A stretch of 64,000 nt of DNA, from contig NZ_PNXY01000019.1 of the NCBI RefSeq assembly GCF_002879865.1, positions 62,001 to 126,000 on the forward strand, written 5' to 3'. Position numbers and translations under genes: made by a program. The DNA comes from Paraburkholderia rhynchosiae (GTDB lineage: Bacteria; Pseudomonadota; Gammaproteobacteria; Burkholderiales; Burkholderiaceae). Position 1 is the stretch's first letter; every line of letters begins with the position of its first letter. Shown piece after piece: positions 1 through 9,026 of this stretch. The notes below the pieces were generated by a model. That model was given only the letters and a program-made list of their open reading frames with translations, was not told the DNA's origin and ran no database searches.

Positions 1-52
1 CGTGGCTTGGGATTACCTACCAGACTACGTTCTAAAACAGATGGAGACAGTT

Positions 53-1414
53 GTGAAACGTATATCCAGACTCGTCAAGGCACTCGCCGTCGCCGTCCCG
101 CTTTGCGCGGTTCCCTTCGCTGGCGTGACAGCACTCGCGGCAGAATCAGGCACTACGCCATTTGGAGCGGAAATTGCCGGGAACAAGGACGGCACCATCC
201 CCGCCTACGCCGGTGGCATCACGACAATGCCGGCCGGCTTCAAGGCAAACAGCGGCAAGTGGGCCGATCCCTACCCCGATGAAAAGCCGACACTGCAAAT
301 CACAGCGCAAAATTATCAGCAGTACGCGGACAAACTGAGCGCCAGCGCGCAGGAGCTTTTCAAACGCTATCCAACCTACCGGATGGACATTTACCCGACG
401 CATCGCAGCGCGTCTTTTCCGGACTGGTATCTGGCAAATTCGGAGAAGAACGCGTCGAGCGCGAAGCTCGATAAAAACGGCCTGTCCCTCACCGGCGCTT
501 TCGGCGGCAAACCGTTCCCTGTGCCCAAGACCGGCCAGGAAGCGATCTGGGACTGGGAACTGCGCTACGTCGGCACCTACCAGAGGAATACGGTCAAGAC
601 CTACCTGGTCGACAGCGCCGGGAACTCGACGCTTGCGGCTCAATTTAAAAGTTCATTGAGCTACCCCTACTACGACATCAAGAACGAAGACGAATTCAAG
701 AAGAAAGGCGGCGAAGCAATCTGGTACCAGGTGTTCAACGACTATGCCGCACCGGCTCGGCTGATCGGCGAAACGACGCTCTTCTGGTATTTCATGAATA
801 CCTCGGACCATGATCAACAGTCGTGGATGTACAGTCCCGGCCAGCGCCGTGTGCGTGTGGCGCCCGATCTCGCCTATGACACGCCGAACCCGGGTTACTC
901 CGGCGCCATCACTATGGATGACATCCAGTTGTTCTACGGCAAGCTGGACCGCTGGAATATGAAGCTTGTTGGCAAGAAGGAGATGTACATTCCGTACAAC
1001 GACTACAAGCAGCAGTATGAAACACCCGCCAGCAAGATTCTCACGCCGAAGTTCGTCAATCCCGATACGACGCGTTGGGAATTGCACCGGGTGTGGGTCG
1101 TCGAATTGACACTGAAGCCCAATGTCCGTCACGTGTACAGCAAGAAGGTCATGTACATGGATGAAGATGGCGGTGGCGGTGCGATGGATGCCTACGACCA
1201 GTCCGGAAAGCTCTATCGCGGCGGATTCGAAACCACCGTGCCGGCCTACGATTACAAGGTGCCTTACTCGCTCGGCAACTGGTTCTATGACTTCGGCAGT
1301 GGCATCTATATCTTCGGCAGCCATCCTGCGGAGTCGCCCGGCATCTTCTTCAACGTGAGCTTGCCTAAGGATTTCTTCACGCCGGACCGGATGCAGTCGA
1401 CTGGTGTCCGTTAA
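53..1414 (+). CDS. DUF1329 family exported protein
   Basis: The product is about 453 aa with a clear Sec signal peptide (basic start KRISR, a hydrophobic stretch, cleavage near LAAESG). The mature part has the features of the DUF1329 family: GTIPAYAGGI near the N-terminus, a Tyr-rich body, a repeated DTPNPGYSGA-type segment and a C-terminal domain ending in FFTPDRM. Family members are thought to sit in the periplasm or outer membrane and are often encoded beside DUF1302, YCF48 and MMPL proteins in lipid- or terpenoid-catabolic loci. The exact activity is unknown. I chose the GTG at 53 because GGAGA lies 5 nt upstream; the ATG at 41 is the alternative, and an open frame continues to the window edge. 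It is the first gene seen of a three-gene operon, and a DUF1302 gene may lie just outside the window. Confidence 0.85.
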   Translation: MKRISRLVKALAVAVPLCAVPFAGVTALAAESGTTPFGAEIAGNKDGTIPAYAGGITTMPAGFKANSGKWADPYPDEKPTLQITAQNYQQYADKLSASAQELFKRYPTYRMDIYPTHRSASFPDWYLANSEKNASSAKLDKNGLSLTGAFGGKPFPVPKTGQEAIWDWELRYVGTYQRNTVKTYLVDSAGNSTLAAQFKSSLSYPYYDIKNEDEFKKKGGEAIWYQVFNDYAAPARLIGETTLFWYFMNTSDHDQQSWMYSPGQRRVRVAPDLAYDTPNPGYSGAITMDDIQLFYGKLDRWNMKLVGKKEMYIPYNDYKQQYETPASKILTPKFVNPDTTRWELHRVWVVELTLKPNVRHVYSKKVMYMDEDGGGGAMDAYDQSGKLYRGGFETTVPAYDYKVPYSLGNWFYDFGSGIYIFGSHPAESPGIFFNVSLPKDFFTPDRMQSTGVR

Positions 1415-1535
1415 GGCACGACAATGGGCAGGGCGGGCGATGGTTGGCCCGCCATCGCCGCATGCCAGCAGAACAAAATAAGATGAGACAGCCCGTCACG
1501 GCACCTCGTGTGCCGTGGCGGCGCAAGGAGATGAA

Positions 1536-2636
1536 ATGAGCCCTGGAACAACTCGCGCGCTCGTCCCGCTCATGCAGGCCGTCACGCTCACGCTTCTGGC
1601 CGCGGGCTGTTTCGTACCCGGCCATGCGAACGCAGCCTTTCACGACCCGATCGACACCCCTGCCGTCGCCGCGCCAAACGCTGCGCACGAACCCATGATG
1701 TCGGTCGCGCCGGCAGGCAAGCGGCTCGTTGCGGTCGGACCGCGTGGTGTGATCCTTCTGTCTGACGACGACGGCGCACATTGGCGGCAGGCGCCAAGCC
1801 CGGTGAGTTCGGATCTGGTCTCCGTCATGTTTGCAACACCGCAGCAAGGTTGGGCCGTGGGACACGACGGCCAGGTGCTGCACAGTGCAGACGCCGGAGC
1901 CACGTGGCACAAGCAGCTCGACGGCATAGCGGCGGCAAGGCTGATGCAGAGTTTCTACGCTCACCAGACTGGCGCGTCACCGGATTTAAAGGCCGCACAG
2001 GACGAAGCCGCGCGCTTTCTGGCCGACATGGGCGGCCGACCATTCCTCGACGTATGGTTCGACAACGACCGTTCCGGTTGGGTAGTCGGCTCGTTCAATA
2101 TTATTTTCCATACCGCCGACGGCGGCAAAACCTGGGAGCCGTGGTTCGAGCGCGTTGACAATCCGAATGCGCTGAACCTTCACACCATCCGGCGCATTGG
2201 GTCCACGCTGTACCTTGCCGGCGAGCAGGGCCTTCTGCTCAAACTCGACGAGAGCGCGCAGCGCTTCGTTGCGCTCAAGACGCCGTCGAAAAGCAGCTTC
2301 TTCGGCATGGCCTCGAGCGGCTCGACGCTGATTGCCTACGGTCTGCTGGGCAACGCATTCCGCACGGTCGACAACGGCCAGACGTGGCAGAAGATTACCT
2401 TGCCCACCGGTGCGAGCGTGCTGGCCAGCGGGCAGCTTGCCGATGGCCGGCTGGTGCTCGGCACGCAGGCCGGCGAACTGCTGGTCAGCACAGATCAGGG
2501 CGAGACATTCAGCCGCCTCGCCGCACCGGTGTCCGGCCCGGTCTTCGGCATGACCATGCATGGCCGCGAAGCTATCTTGACGGGCGCGGCAGGACTTTCC
2601 CGCATCGTGCTTCCCGCCGCAGGTAGCGCCAAGTGA
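1536..2636 (+). CDS. YCF48-related BNR/Asp-box beta-propeller protein
   Basis: This 366-aa protein has an N-terminal signal peptide (hydrophobic LTLLAAGCFVPGHANA) followed by repeated Asp-box-like motifs: GAHWRQAP, GATWHKQL, GGKTWEPWF, GQTWQKITL and GETFSRL, each preceded by a D-x-G turn. This is the pattern of a six- or seven-bladed propeller of the YCF48/WD40-like type. It is probably periplasmic; the Cys in the AAGC context could make it a lipoprotein, but the lipobox is imperfect. The ATG at 1536 is chosen because AAGGAG precedes it by 5 nt, although a GTG at 1515 is in frame. It lies 121 bp after the DUF1329 gene and 33 bp before the transporter gene. Proteins of this kind are presumed to be accessory factors of the adjacent MMPL pump. 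No enzymatic function can be assigned. Confidence 0.8.
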   Translation: MSPGTTRALVPLMQAVTLTLLAAGCFVPGHANAAFHDPIDTPAVAAPNAAHEPMMSVAPAGKRLVAVGPRGVILLSDDDGAHWRQAPSPVSSDLVSVMFATPQQGWAVGHDGQVLHSADAGATWHKQLDGIAAARLMQSFYAHQTGASPDLKAAQDEAARFLADMGGRPFLDVWFDNDRSGWVVGSFNIIFHTADGGKTWEPWFERVDNPNALNLHTIRRIGSTLYLAGEQGLLLKLDESAQRFVALKTPSKSSFFGMASSGSTLIAYGLLGNAFRTVDNGQTWQKITLPTGASVLASGQLADGRLVLGTQAGELLVSTDQGETFSRLAAPVSGPVFGMTMHGREAILTGAAGLSRIVLPAAGSAK

Positions 2637-2669
2637 AAGCTTTCTTCCATTGCATTCCAGGAGTCAGAC

Positions 2670-5201
2670 ATGGCGGCAGGTAGCAACGCCCAATTCGACA
2701 AAATGCCGATAGTGACTGATCCCAGCACGTTCGACCGGCGATCCGGAAACATGCTCGAACGGCTGATCTTCAACCGCCGTCCGTGGCTTGTGCTGATCTG
2801 CGCCATCGTGACGGCGATTCTGGGTTTTCAGGCATCGCGACTCGAAGTCAACGCAAGCTTCGAGAAGATGATCCCGCTGTCGCACCCCTATATCCGCAAC
2901 TATGTGACGAACAAGGCGGATCTGAAGGGTTTGGGGAACTCGGTGCGGATTGTCGTCGAAGCGAAAAATGGCAACGTGTACGATCCCGCCTACCTGAATG
3001 CGCTCAAACGGATCAACGACGCGTTGTTCCTGATTCCCGGCGTGGACCGTCCTGGCGTCAAGTCGTTGTGGATGCCGATCGTACGCTGGAACACGGTGAC
3101 TGAGAACGGTTTTGCGGGCGGCCCTGTCATGCCCGAAAGCTACGACGGCTCACCGGCGCAGATCGATCGGCTTCGCATCAATGTCGCGCGTGCCAACATC
3201 GTTGGCAGCCTTGTCGCGAACGATCTGAAGTCGAGCATGATCCAGATACCCCTGCTCGACGCGTATGCCGATAGCGGCAAGCCACTCGATTACGCCAAGC
3301 TTACTCATCAGATCGAAGACGTTTTACAGCGCGAGTCCCATGGCGAAGTGCGCGTGCACGTTGTCGGATTCGCCAAGCTGATAGGTGATCTGATCTCGGG
3401 GCTCAACCTCGTCGCGATGTACTTCGGCATGGCAGCGCTGATTGCCCTCGTCGTGATCTTTCTCTACACGCGCTGCATTCGCAGCACCTTACTGGTAGTG
3501 AGCTGCTCGCTGATTGCGGTGATCTGGCAGCTCGGCATCATCAAGACGTTGGGGTTTGTGCTCGATCCGTATTCGATTCTGGTGCCGTTTCTTGTCTTCG
3601 CGATCGGCGTATCCCACGGCGCCCAGAAAATGAACGGCATCACGCAGGACGTCGGCCGCGGCACGCACAAGTATGTCGCCGCGCGCTACACGTTCCGCCG
3701 TTTGTTCCTCGCCGGCCTCACTGCCCTGCTCGCGGACGTAGTCGGGTTCGCCGTGCTGATGGTGATCGACATCCCCGTCATCAAGGATCTCGCGTTTACC
3801 GCCAGCGTCGGCGTTGGCGTGCTGGTATTCACGAACCTGCTGTTGCTGCCGGTTCTGCTGTCGTACATCGGTGTCAGCCCCTCGGCGGCCCGACGTAGCG
3901 TCAGGACCGAGAGAGAAGAAAACGCCGGACGCAATACTGTCGGTTCACTCTGGAACGCGCTTGATCGCTTCACCGAGCGCCGATGGGCCACTGCAGCAAT
4001 TGCGTGTGCAGCGCTTCTCGCCGTGGGTGGATGGAGCGTCAGCCAGAAGCTGCAGATCGGCGACCTCGATGCGGGCGCACCGGAACTTCGGCCGGACTCG
4101 CGGTATAACATCGACACCGCTTATATCAATGCCCATTACGGGCTTTCGAGTGACCTGTTCGTGGTGATCGGCAAGTCCTCGCAGACGAGTTGTGACGGCA
4201 ACAACTTTCCGCTTGCCGTCGAGGCCGATCGGCTCGAGACCATGCTGCGCACAGTGCCCGGCGTGCAGACAACCACCTCGATCGGCGCGCTTTCCCGCTG
4301 GGTCACTTCCGGTTTCTACGAAGGGTATCCGAAGTGGTACACGATCGACCGCGTGCCGTCGATCCAGAACAAGACCGTTTCGCAGATTGTGCTTGACCAC
4401 CCGGACCTGCTGAACGCGACATGCACGACCGCACCGATCATTGCGTACCTGACCGATCACAAGGCGGCGACTTTGTCGCGCGTCATGGCGGCTGCCGAAG
4501 AGTTTGCGAAAACACACAACGACAAGGACCATCAGTTTCTGATGGTAGCCGGCTCGGCCGGCATCGACGCAGTGACGAACGTTGTTGTTGCGAAGGCCAA
4601 CCGGCTAATGCTGCTCATGGTGTATGGCGCGGTCATCCTTTTGTGCTTCATCACCTTCCGCAGCTGGCGCGCGGTGATTGTGGCAGTGGTGCCTCTCGCG
4701 ATCACTTCGATTCTTTGCGAAGCGTTGATGGTGACGCTCGGCATTGGCGTGAAAGTCTCGACATTGCCGGTGATCGCGCTGGGCGTCGGCATCGGTGTCG
4801 ACTATGCGCTCTATCTGTTGAGCGTCCAGTTGTCTTACCAGCGAGCAGGACTGCCGTTGGCGGAAGCCTACCGCCGTGCTGTGCAATTCACCGGCAAGGT
4901 CGTCGCACTGGTTGGGGTAACGCTGGCGGCGGGGGTCGTTACATGGGCGTTTTCGCCAATCAAGTTCCAGGCGGACATGGGCATTTTGCTGACGTTCATG
5001 TTCATGTGGAACATGATCGGCGCGCTTATCCTGATCCCGGCACTGTCGCATTTCCTGCTGCGCGGCATCTCCGACTCCGCGAGCAAAGCGGCGGTGATGC
5101 CGGTTAAGGCCGACGCGTCTGAACAGCCTCCGCGGGCCATGCGCATTGAGAAGCTTGCCGCGACGAGCAGCGCTACGACTAAACAGACCACGCGCGGCTG
5201 A
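2670..5201 (+). CDS. RND superfamily (MMPL-type) transporter
   Basis: This 843-aa inner-membrane protein has the two-fold RND layout. There is one TM helix near residue 30, a periplasmic domain, a bundle of five helices (about 250-420), a second lone helix (about 435-455), a second periplasmic domain and a final five-helix bundle (about 650-810). The segment GVGIGVDYALYLL in the second half is the usual charged TM4 motif of MMPL/HpnN proteins, while the first half has FAIGVSHGAQKMNGI at the equivalent place. The length fits single-subunit hydrophobe/lipid exporters rather than the roughly 1030-aa AcrB type. AGGAG lies 6 nt before the ATG. It forms an operon with the DUF1329 and YCF48 genes, so I infer movement of a hydrophobic compound across or within the envelope, probably linked to the catabolic genes that follow. 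The direction of transport is not known. Confidence 0.85.
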   Translation: MAAGSNAQFDKMPIVTDPSTFDRRSGNMLERLIFNRRPWLVLICAIVTAILGFQASRLEVNASFEKMIPLSHPYIRNYVTNKADLKGLGNSVRIVVEAKNGNVYDPAYLNALKRINDALFLIPGVDRPGVKSLWMPIVRWNTVTENGFAGGPVMPESYDGSPAQIDRLRINVARANIVGSLVANDLKSSMIQIPLLDAYADSGKPLDYAKLTHQIEDVLQRESHGEVRVHVVGFAKLIGDLISGLNLVAMYFGMAALIALVVIFLYTRCIRSTLLVVSCSLIAVIWQLGIIKTLGFVLDPYSILVPFLVFAIGVSHGAQKMNGITQDVGRGTHKYVAARYTFRRLFLAGLTALLADVVGFAVLMVIDIPVIKDLAFTASVGVGVLVFTNLLLLPVLLSYIGVSPSAARRSVRTEREENAGRNTVGSLWNALDRFTERRWATAAIACAALLAVGGWSVSQKLQIGDLDAGAPELRPDSRYNIDTAYINAHYGLSSDLFVVIGKSSQTSCDGNNFPLAVEADRLETMLRTVPGVQTTTSIGALSRWVTSGFYEGYPKWYTIDRVPSIQNKTVSQIVLDHPDLLNATCTTAPIIAYLTDHKAATLSRVMAAAEEFAKTHNDKDHQFLMVAGSAGIDAVTNVVVAKANRLMLLMVYGAVILLCFITFRSWRAVIVAVVPLAITSILCEALMVTLGIGVKVSTLPVIALGVGIGVDYALYLLSVQLSYQRAGLPLAEAYRRAVQFTGKVVALVGVTLAAGVVTWAFSPIKFQADMGILLTFMFMWNMIGALILIPALSHFLLRGISDSASKAAVMPVKADASEQPPRAMRIEKLAATSSATTKQTTRG

Positions 5202-5291
5202 CCCGCGGCGAGTGAATTGTCAAGGTGTCCGAATAATCAGTCACTGAAGGCAGCGTGGCACTGACTCTTATCCAGAGCCTTATCCAACGAC

Positions 5292-5320
5292 ACAGGGCGC
5301 CGAAGCGCCCTGTTCTTCTT
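5292..5320 (+). terminator. Intrinsic terminator after the MMPL gene
   Basis: A 9-bp perfect stem (ACAGGGCGC / GCGCCCTGT) with a CGAA tetraloop is followed on the plus strand by an imperfect U tract, TCTTCTT. It lies between two convergent genes and probably also slows transcription arriving from the P450 gene on the other strand. Confidence 0.6.
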
Positions 5321-6545
5321 AACGCACGTCCCACTCCAGGGGCAAATGATAGAGCGTGCCGTTGACGCCGCCATGCACGCCCGCCTTTTCGCCTGCCTTG
5401 ACCCGGAAGTCAGGGATTCGCTTGAGCCATTCCTGCAAAAACACCTTGAGTTCCACACGCGCGAGAAACGATCCTGGACAACGATGCGCGCCGTTGCCGA
5501 AAGTCGAGTGAATAGGCGTCGGGCGAGAAAAGTCCACCGTAAGCGGATCATTGAACTTGCGGTCGTCCAGTCCGTGCAACGTAGTCGGGATAATGATCAT
5601 GTCGCCTTCCTTCATCTGCACGCCCTTGTATTCGAAGTCGTGCGTGATGCGGCGTCCCTGATTGACCACCGGAAAGCGCCGCAGCAACTCGTCGACCGCC
5701 TTTTGCGTGAGTTCCGGGTGCTCGATCAACTCCTTACGATGCGCCGGGCTTTTCGCGAGAAAATTCGCGATAAAACCCATTGCCGATGCGACGGTATCTA
5801 ACCCCCCGATCAGTACGAGTCCGCAGAGCCCCTTCAGTTCCTGATCCGTCAGCGCGCGCCCGTCGATCCTGGATTGAACGATCCGGCTGATAAGATCGTC
5901 GCCCGGGTTGGCACGCCGCTCTGCAATCTTGACGCCGAGGTATTCGAAAATCGCGCCGAGCGCAGCCAGCTTTCGTTCTGACGAGTCGGGCCGAACCATC
6001 TGGTCGGCGAGGCCAAGCAGGTAATCGCGATCTTCTGCAGGCAACGCGACCATGTTCATGAAGATGCCGATCGGCAAGTGTTGTGCGAAGCCCGAGACGA
6101 ACTCTACCTCGCCCTTCTGATAAAAGCCCTCGATCAACTCGATCGCCATCTCGCGGGCCTTCTCTTCGAGCTTGCTGATCGCCTGGGGCATGAAAGCCGG
6201 AGCAATCAGCGCACGATAATTCGTATGCACAGGCGGATCGAAGAAGATCGGCGGCAGCGGCGCATGTTCGACCAGCGGCACCGTCAGTTGCTTCGACGAA
6301 AAATTCTCGTAGTCTTTGAATATCTGGTAGATGTCGTCACCGCGCGTCGCAATCCAGTGGCCACCGTTTCTCGGTGTCCAGAAGATGTCGGGAATGCCGT
6401 CGTCGTGCAGCCTCTTTAGCGCGAGATGGTAGTCGTCCCCGGCGCCGGGCGGATTATAGATATCCACATCTACCACCAGTTTCGGCGGCACATGTGCGGG
6501 GATCGGCGCCGACTCGGGCGGCGCTGCATGACCGGTTGCTGACAT
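5319..6545 (-). CDS. Cytochrome P450, P450cam (CYP101)-like
   Basis: This soluble bacterial P450 of 408 aa carries all the core motifs. The heme-binding loop is FGNGAHRCPG with the thiolate ligand at Cys356, the K-helix ExxR is E286-R289, and the I-helix acid/alcohol pair is D250-T251 in GGLDT. The I-helix region, DEFLxR-like segment and C-terminus closely resemble P450cam (for example HGLDDRKF, FSRPTPIHSTFG). However, the position that aligns with the camphor-binding Tyr96 of P450cam is Ala95 here, so camphor is an unlikely substrate. AAAGGAG lies 7 nt before the ATG. It is the last gene of the long minus-strand operon, 75 bp after an acyl-CoA dehydrogenase gene, so it probably hydroxylates a terpenoid-, steroid- or alicyclic-type substrate or a pathway intermediate. 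Its electron donors (ferredoxin and reductase) are not encoded nearby. Confidence 0.9.
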   Translation of the reverse strand: MSATGHAAPPESAPIPAHVPPKLVVDVDIYNPPGAGDDYHLALKRLHDDGIPDIFWTPRNGGHWIATRGDDIYQIFKDYENFSSKQLTVPLVEHAPLPPIFFDPPVHTNYRALIAPAFMPQAISKLEEKAREMAIELIEGFYQKGEVEFVSGFAQHLPIGIFMNMVALPAEDRDYLLGLADQMVRPDSSERKLAALGAIFEYLGVKIAERRANPGDDLISRIVQSRIDGRALTDQELKGLCGLVLIGGLDTVASAMGFIANFLAKSPAHRKELIEHPELTQKAVDELLRRFPVVNQGRRITHDFEYKGVQMKEGDMIIIPTTLHGLDDRKFNDPLTVDFSRPTPIHSTFGNGAHRCPGSFLARVELKVFLQEWLKRIPDFRVKAGEKAGVHGGVNGTLYHLPLEWDVR

Positions 6546-6620
6546 TCGGTGTCTCCTTTTGTGACGCGGCCAGGCACACCGGCATAGCGGTTATCGCACC
6601 GGCCATTAGGTGATTGACGC

Positions 6621-7754
6621 CTACAGATAGGCCCCGTACAACTCGACGTGATGTTCGGTATTGCCCCAGGTCATATCGATGCAGGTCAGGCGTTTCACGT
6701 ACCATCCGACTGACAGTTCGTCCGTCATTCCCATACCGCCATGCAACTGTATGGCCTGTTGTGCAACGAAGCGGCCGCTGCGCCCGATCATCGCCTTGGC
6801 AGCACAGACCGCGCGATGGCTTTCGCGCGTATCGTCGTCCGCAAGTTTTGCGGCGGCGAAGTACACCATTGAACGGGCCTGCTCGACGGCGCTTAAAATA
6901 TCGGCGGCGCGATGTTGCAAAGCCTGAAACTTGCCGATCGGCGCGCCGAACTGCTTGCGTGTGCGCAGATAGTCGTAGGTCAGATCGGCCAGCTTTTCCA
7001 TCGCCCCCACCGCCTCCGCGCAAAGCGCGAAGATGCCGTGATCGACCGTCCATTCCAGCAGTGCGAAGCCTTCGTCCACGGTGCCGAGCACAGCGTCCGC
7101 ATTGACATGCACGTCGTCTAGCGTAATCTCCGCGACGCGCTGGCCATCGAGCGCAGGAAATCCTTTCACCGTGACGCCAGTCGCTTTTGCGTCCACAGCG
7201 AATAGTGTGATGCCCGCCGTGTCCGTCGGCTCGCCCGACGTTCGTGCAGAAACAAACAGCAGGTCAGCGCTGTCGCCATGCAGGACCACACCCTTCCGGC
7301 CATTGAGCACATAGCCTGCACCGGATGCTTTCGCGGTCGTGGTCACGTTCCATAGGTCAAAGCGCGCGCCCGGCTCCAGCGTCGCGAGCGCGGTCTTCAG
7401 GCTGCCGGCGGCGAGACTGGCGAGCCACGATGCCTTGCGCGCCTCGTGGCCCGCAACGCCGATCAGTCTTGCGCCCAGCACCGCCGTCGAAAGGAACGGT
7501 TCGAGCACAAGCCCCCGACCCAATGCCTCCATGACGATCATGGTTTCCGCCGGCGAAGCGCCAAGACCACCGTATTGCTCCGGGACGTTCAGCGCCAGCA
7601 GCCCCATGTCGGCGAGCGTGGACCAATGGGCGGACGACCAGCACTGGGTTGTCGCCGCCAGCCGCCGCCGTGCTTCGAAAGCATATTCGTTATCGACGAA
7701 ACGGCCGACCACGTCGGCCAGCATCTGTTGCTCTTCGGCGAGCGCAAAGTCCAT
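6621..7754 (-). CDS. Acyl-CoA dehydrogenase, small-subunit type (pair 1)
   Basis: This 377-aa flavoprotein has the acyl-CoA dehydrogenase fold (MDFALAEEQQMLAD start, RKQFGAPIGKFQALQHRAAD, HGGMGMTDELSVGWYVKR). The usual C-terminal EGT motif with the catalytic Glu is replaced by WGNTEHH, so this chain appears to lack its own catalytic base. That is typical of the non-catalytic partner in alpha2beta2 acyl-CoA dehydrogenases such as PimC/PimD or the steroid ChsE/FadE pairs. Its gene starts 10 nt after the stop of the large-subunit gene, with GGAG just before the ATG, which suggests coupled translation and a shared complex. The role is alpha,beta-dehydrogenation of an acyl-CoA intermediate. Confidence 0.88.
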   Translation of the reverse strand: MDFALAEEQQMLADVVGRFVDNEYAFEARRRLAATTQCWSSAHWSTLADMGLLALNVPEQYGGLGASPAETMIVMEALGRGLVLEPFLSTAVLGARLIGVAGHEARKASWLASLAAGSLKTALATLEPGARFDLWNVTTTAKASGAGYVLNGRKGVVLHGDSADLLFVSARTSGEPTDTAGITLFAVDAKATGVTVKGFPALDGQRVAEITLDDVHVNADAVLGTVDEGFALLEWTVDHGIFALCAEAVGAMEKLADLTYDYLRTRKQFGAPIGKFQALQHRAADILSAVEQARSMVYFAAAKLADDDTRESHRAVCAAKAMIGRSGRFVAQQAIQLHGGMGMTDELSVGWYVKRLTCIDMTWGNTEHHVELYGAYL

Positions 7755-7763
7755 GACGTCTCC

Positions 7764-8972
7764 TCAGATGCCGAGCGCCAATTTGGCGATAATGTTTTTC
7801 TGCACCTCGGTCGAACCGCCGTAGATCGAGATCTTGCGCCAGTCGAGATAGTGCGCGGCGAGCGCGTTCAGCAGTCCACCGTTCGCAGTCTCGCCGCTCC
7901 ACTCTCCATCGAGCGCGTCAGCGACGAATGGCACGGCATAGGGACCGGCGCATTCCATAATGAGCTCGGTCAATTCCTGCTGGATTTCCGAGCCGCGAAT
8001 CTTCAGCACGGACGCTTCGGGACCAATCGTCCGTCCCGCCGATTCAGCGGAGGCCACACGCAGCAGCGACCATTCGTGCGCGATCAGATCGATCTCGACC
8101 TTCGCGATCCGGTCGCGAAAGCGGACATCGTCGATGAGTGGCTTGCCGTGCTTCAGTTCCGTCCGCGCAATTTCCTTCAATCGCCGCATGAAGCGTTTGC
8201 AGTTGCCGAGCCCGGCAATATTGGTGCGTTCATGCCCGAGCAGATATTTCGCGATCGACCAACCATGATTTTCTTCCCCGACCAGATTTCGGACCGGTAC
8301 CTCGACGTTCTCGAAGAAAACTTCGTTGACGTCATGTCCGCCATCGAGTGTCTTGATTGGCCGCACGGTGATGCCGGGCGTATTCATGTCGATCAGCAGA
8401 AAGGAAATGCCCTCCTGCGGACGACCGCCGCTTTGCGTGCGCACCAGACAGAAAATCCAGTTGGCCCACTGCGCAAACGAAGTCCATATCTTCTGGCCGT
8501 TGACGATATAGAACGATTCACCATTGCGCTCAACGCATTCCGCGCGCGTTTTAAGCGAAGCCAGATCCGAGCCGGCGCCAGGTTCGGAATAGCCTTGACA
8601 CCACCAGTCCTCCATCGACACGATGCGTGGAAGAAAGTAATCGCGCTGTGCGGCCGACCCGAACTTCTGCAGCACCGGTCCGACCATCGACAGGCCGAAC
8701 GGCATTTGCCTGGGCGCGCCGGCGGTAAAGCACTCTTCGTCGAAGATATTGCGTTGCGTAGCGTTCCACCCCGCGCCGTCGTATTCGAGCGGCCACGCAG
8801 GCGCGCCCCAACCGTTGGCTGCGAGGATGCGCTGCCAGCGAACGTAATCCTCGCGCGGCACATGACGGAAATTGAGCACTCGCTCGCGGATATCCGACGG
8901 CAACCGGGCCGCCACAAATTCGCGAACCGATGCGCGAAAGGCCTTGTCTTCCAGACTTTCTCGCAAATCCAT
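7764..8972 (-). CDS. Acyl-CoA dehydrogenase, large-subunit type (pair 1)
   Basis: The product is 402 aa, starting MDLRESLEDKAFR; the ATG at 8972 is preceded by AAAGGAG at 8 nt, so I rejected in-frame starts further upstream. It carries FAD and substrate motifs of the family (GYSEPGAGSDLASL, IVNGQKIWTSFAQWANW) and ends with IYGGSTEVQKNIIAKLALGI. The C-terminal Glu position is Gly, but there is a Glu in KYLLGHERTNIA, on the helix where isovaleryl-CoA dehydrogenase and steroid heteromeric enzymes keep their base. I infer that this is the catalytic chain of a heterotetramer with the adjacent small subunit. Enzymes of this pairing act on bulky, branched or dicarboxylic acyl-CoAs. Confidence 0.9.
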   Translation of the reverse strand: MDLRESLEDKAFRASVREFVAARLPSDIRERVLNFRHVPREDYVRWQRILAANGWGAPAWPLEYDGAGWNATQRNIFDEECFTAGAPRQMPFGLSMVGPVLQKFGSAAQRDYFLPRIVSMEDWWCQGYSEPGAGSDLASLKTRAECVERNGESFYIVNGQKIWTSFAQWANWIFCLVRTQSGGRPQEGISFLLIDMNTPGITVRPIKTLDGGHDVNEVFFENVEVPVRNLVGEENHGWSIAKYLLGHERTNIAGLGNCKRFMRRLKEIARTELKHGKPLIDDVRFRDRIAKVEIDLIAHEWSLLRVASAESAGRTIGPEASVLKIRGSEIQQELTELIMECAGPYAVPFVADALDGEWSGETANGGLLNALAAHYLDWRKISIYGGSTEVQKNIIAKLALGI

Positions 8973-9026
8973 AAAACGCACTCCTTTGACCACGCTTGCC
9001 GAGGACATCAATCCAGGTCCGGTGTT

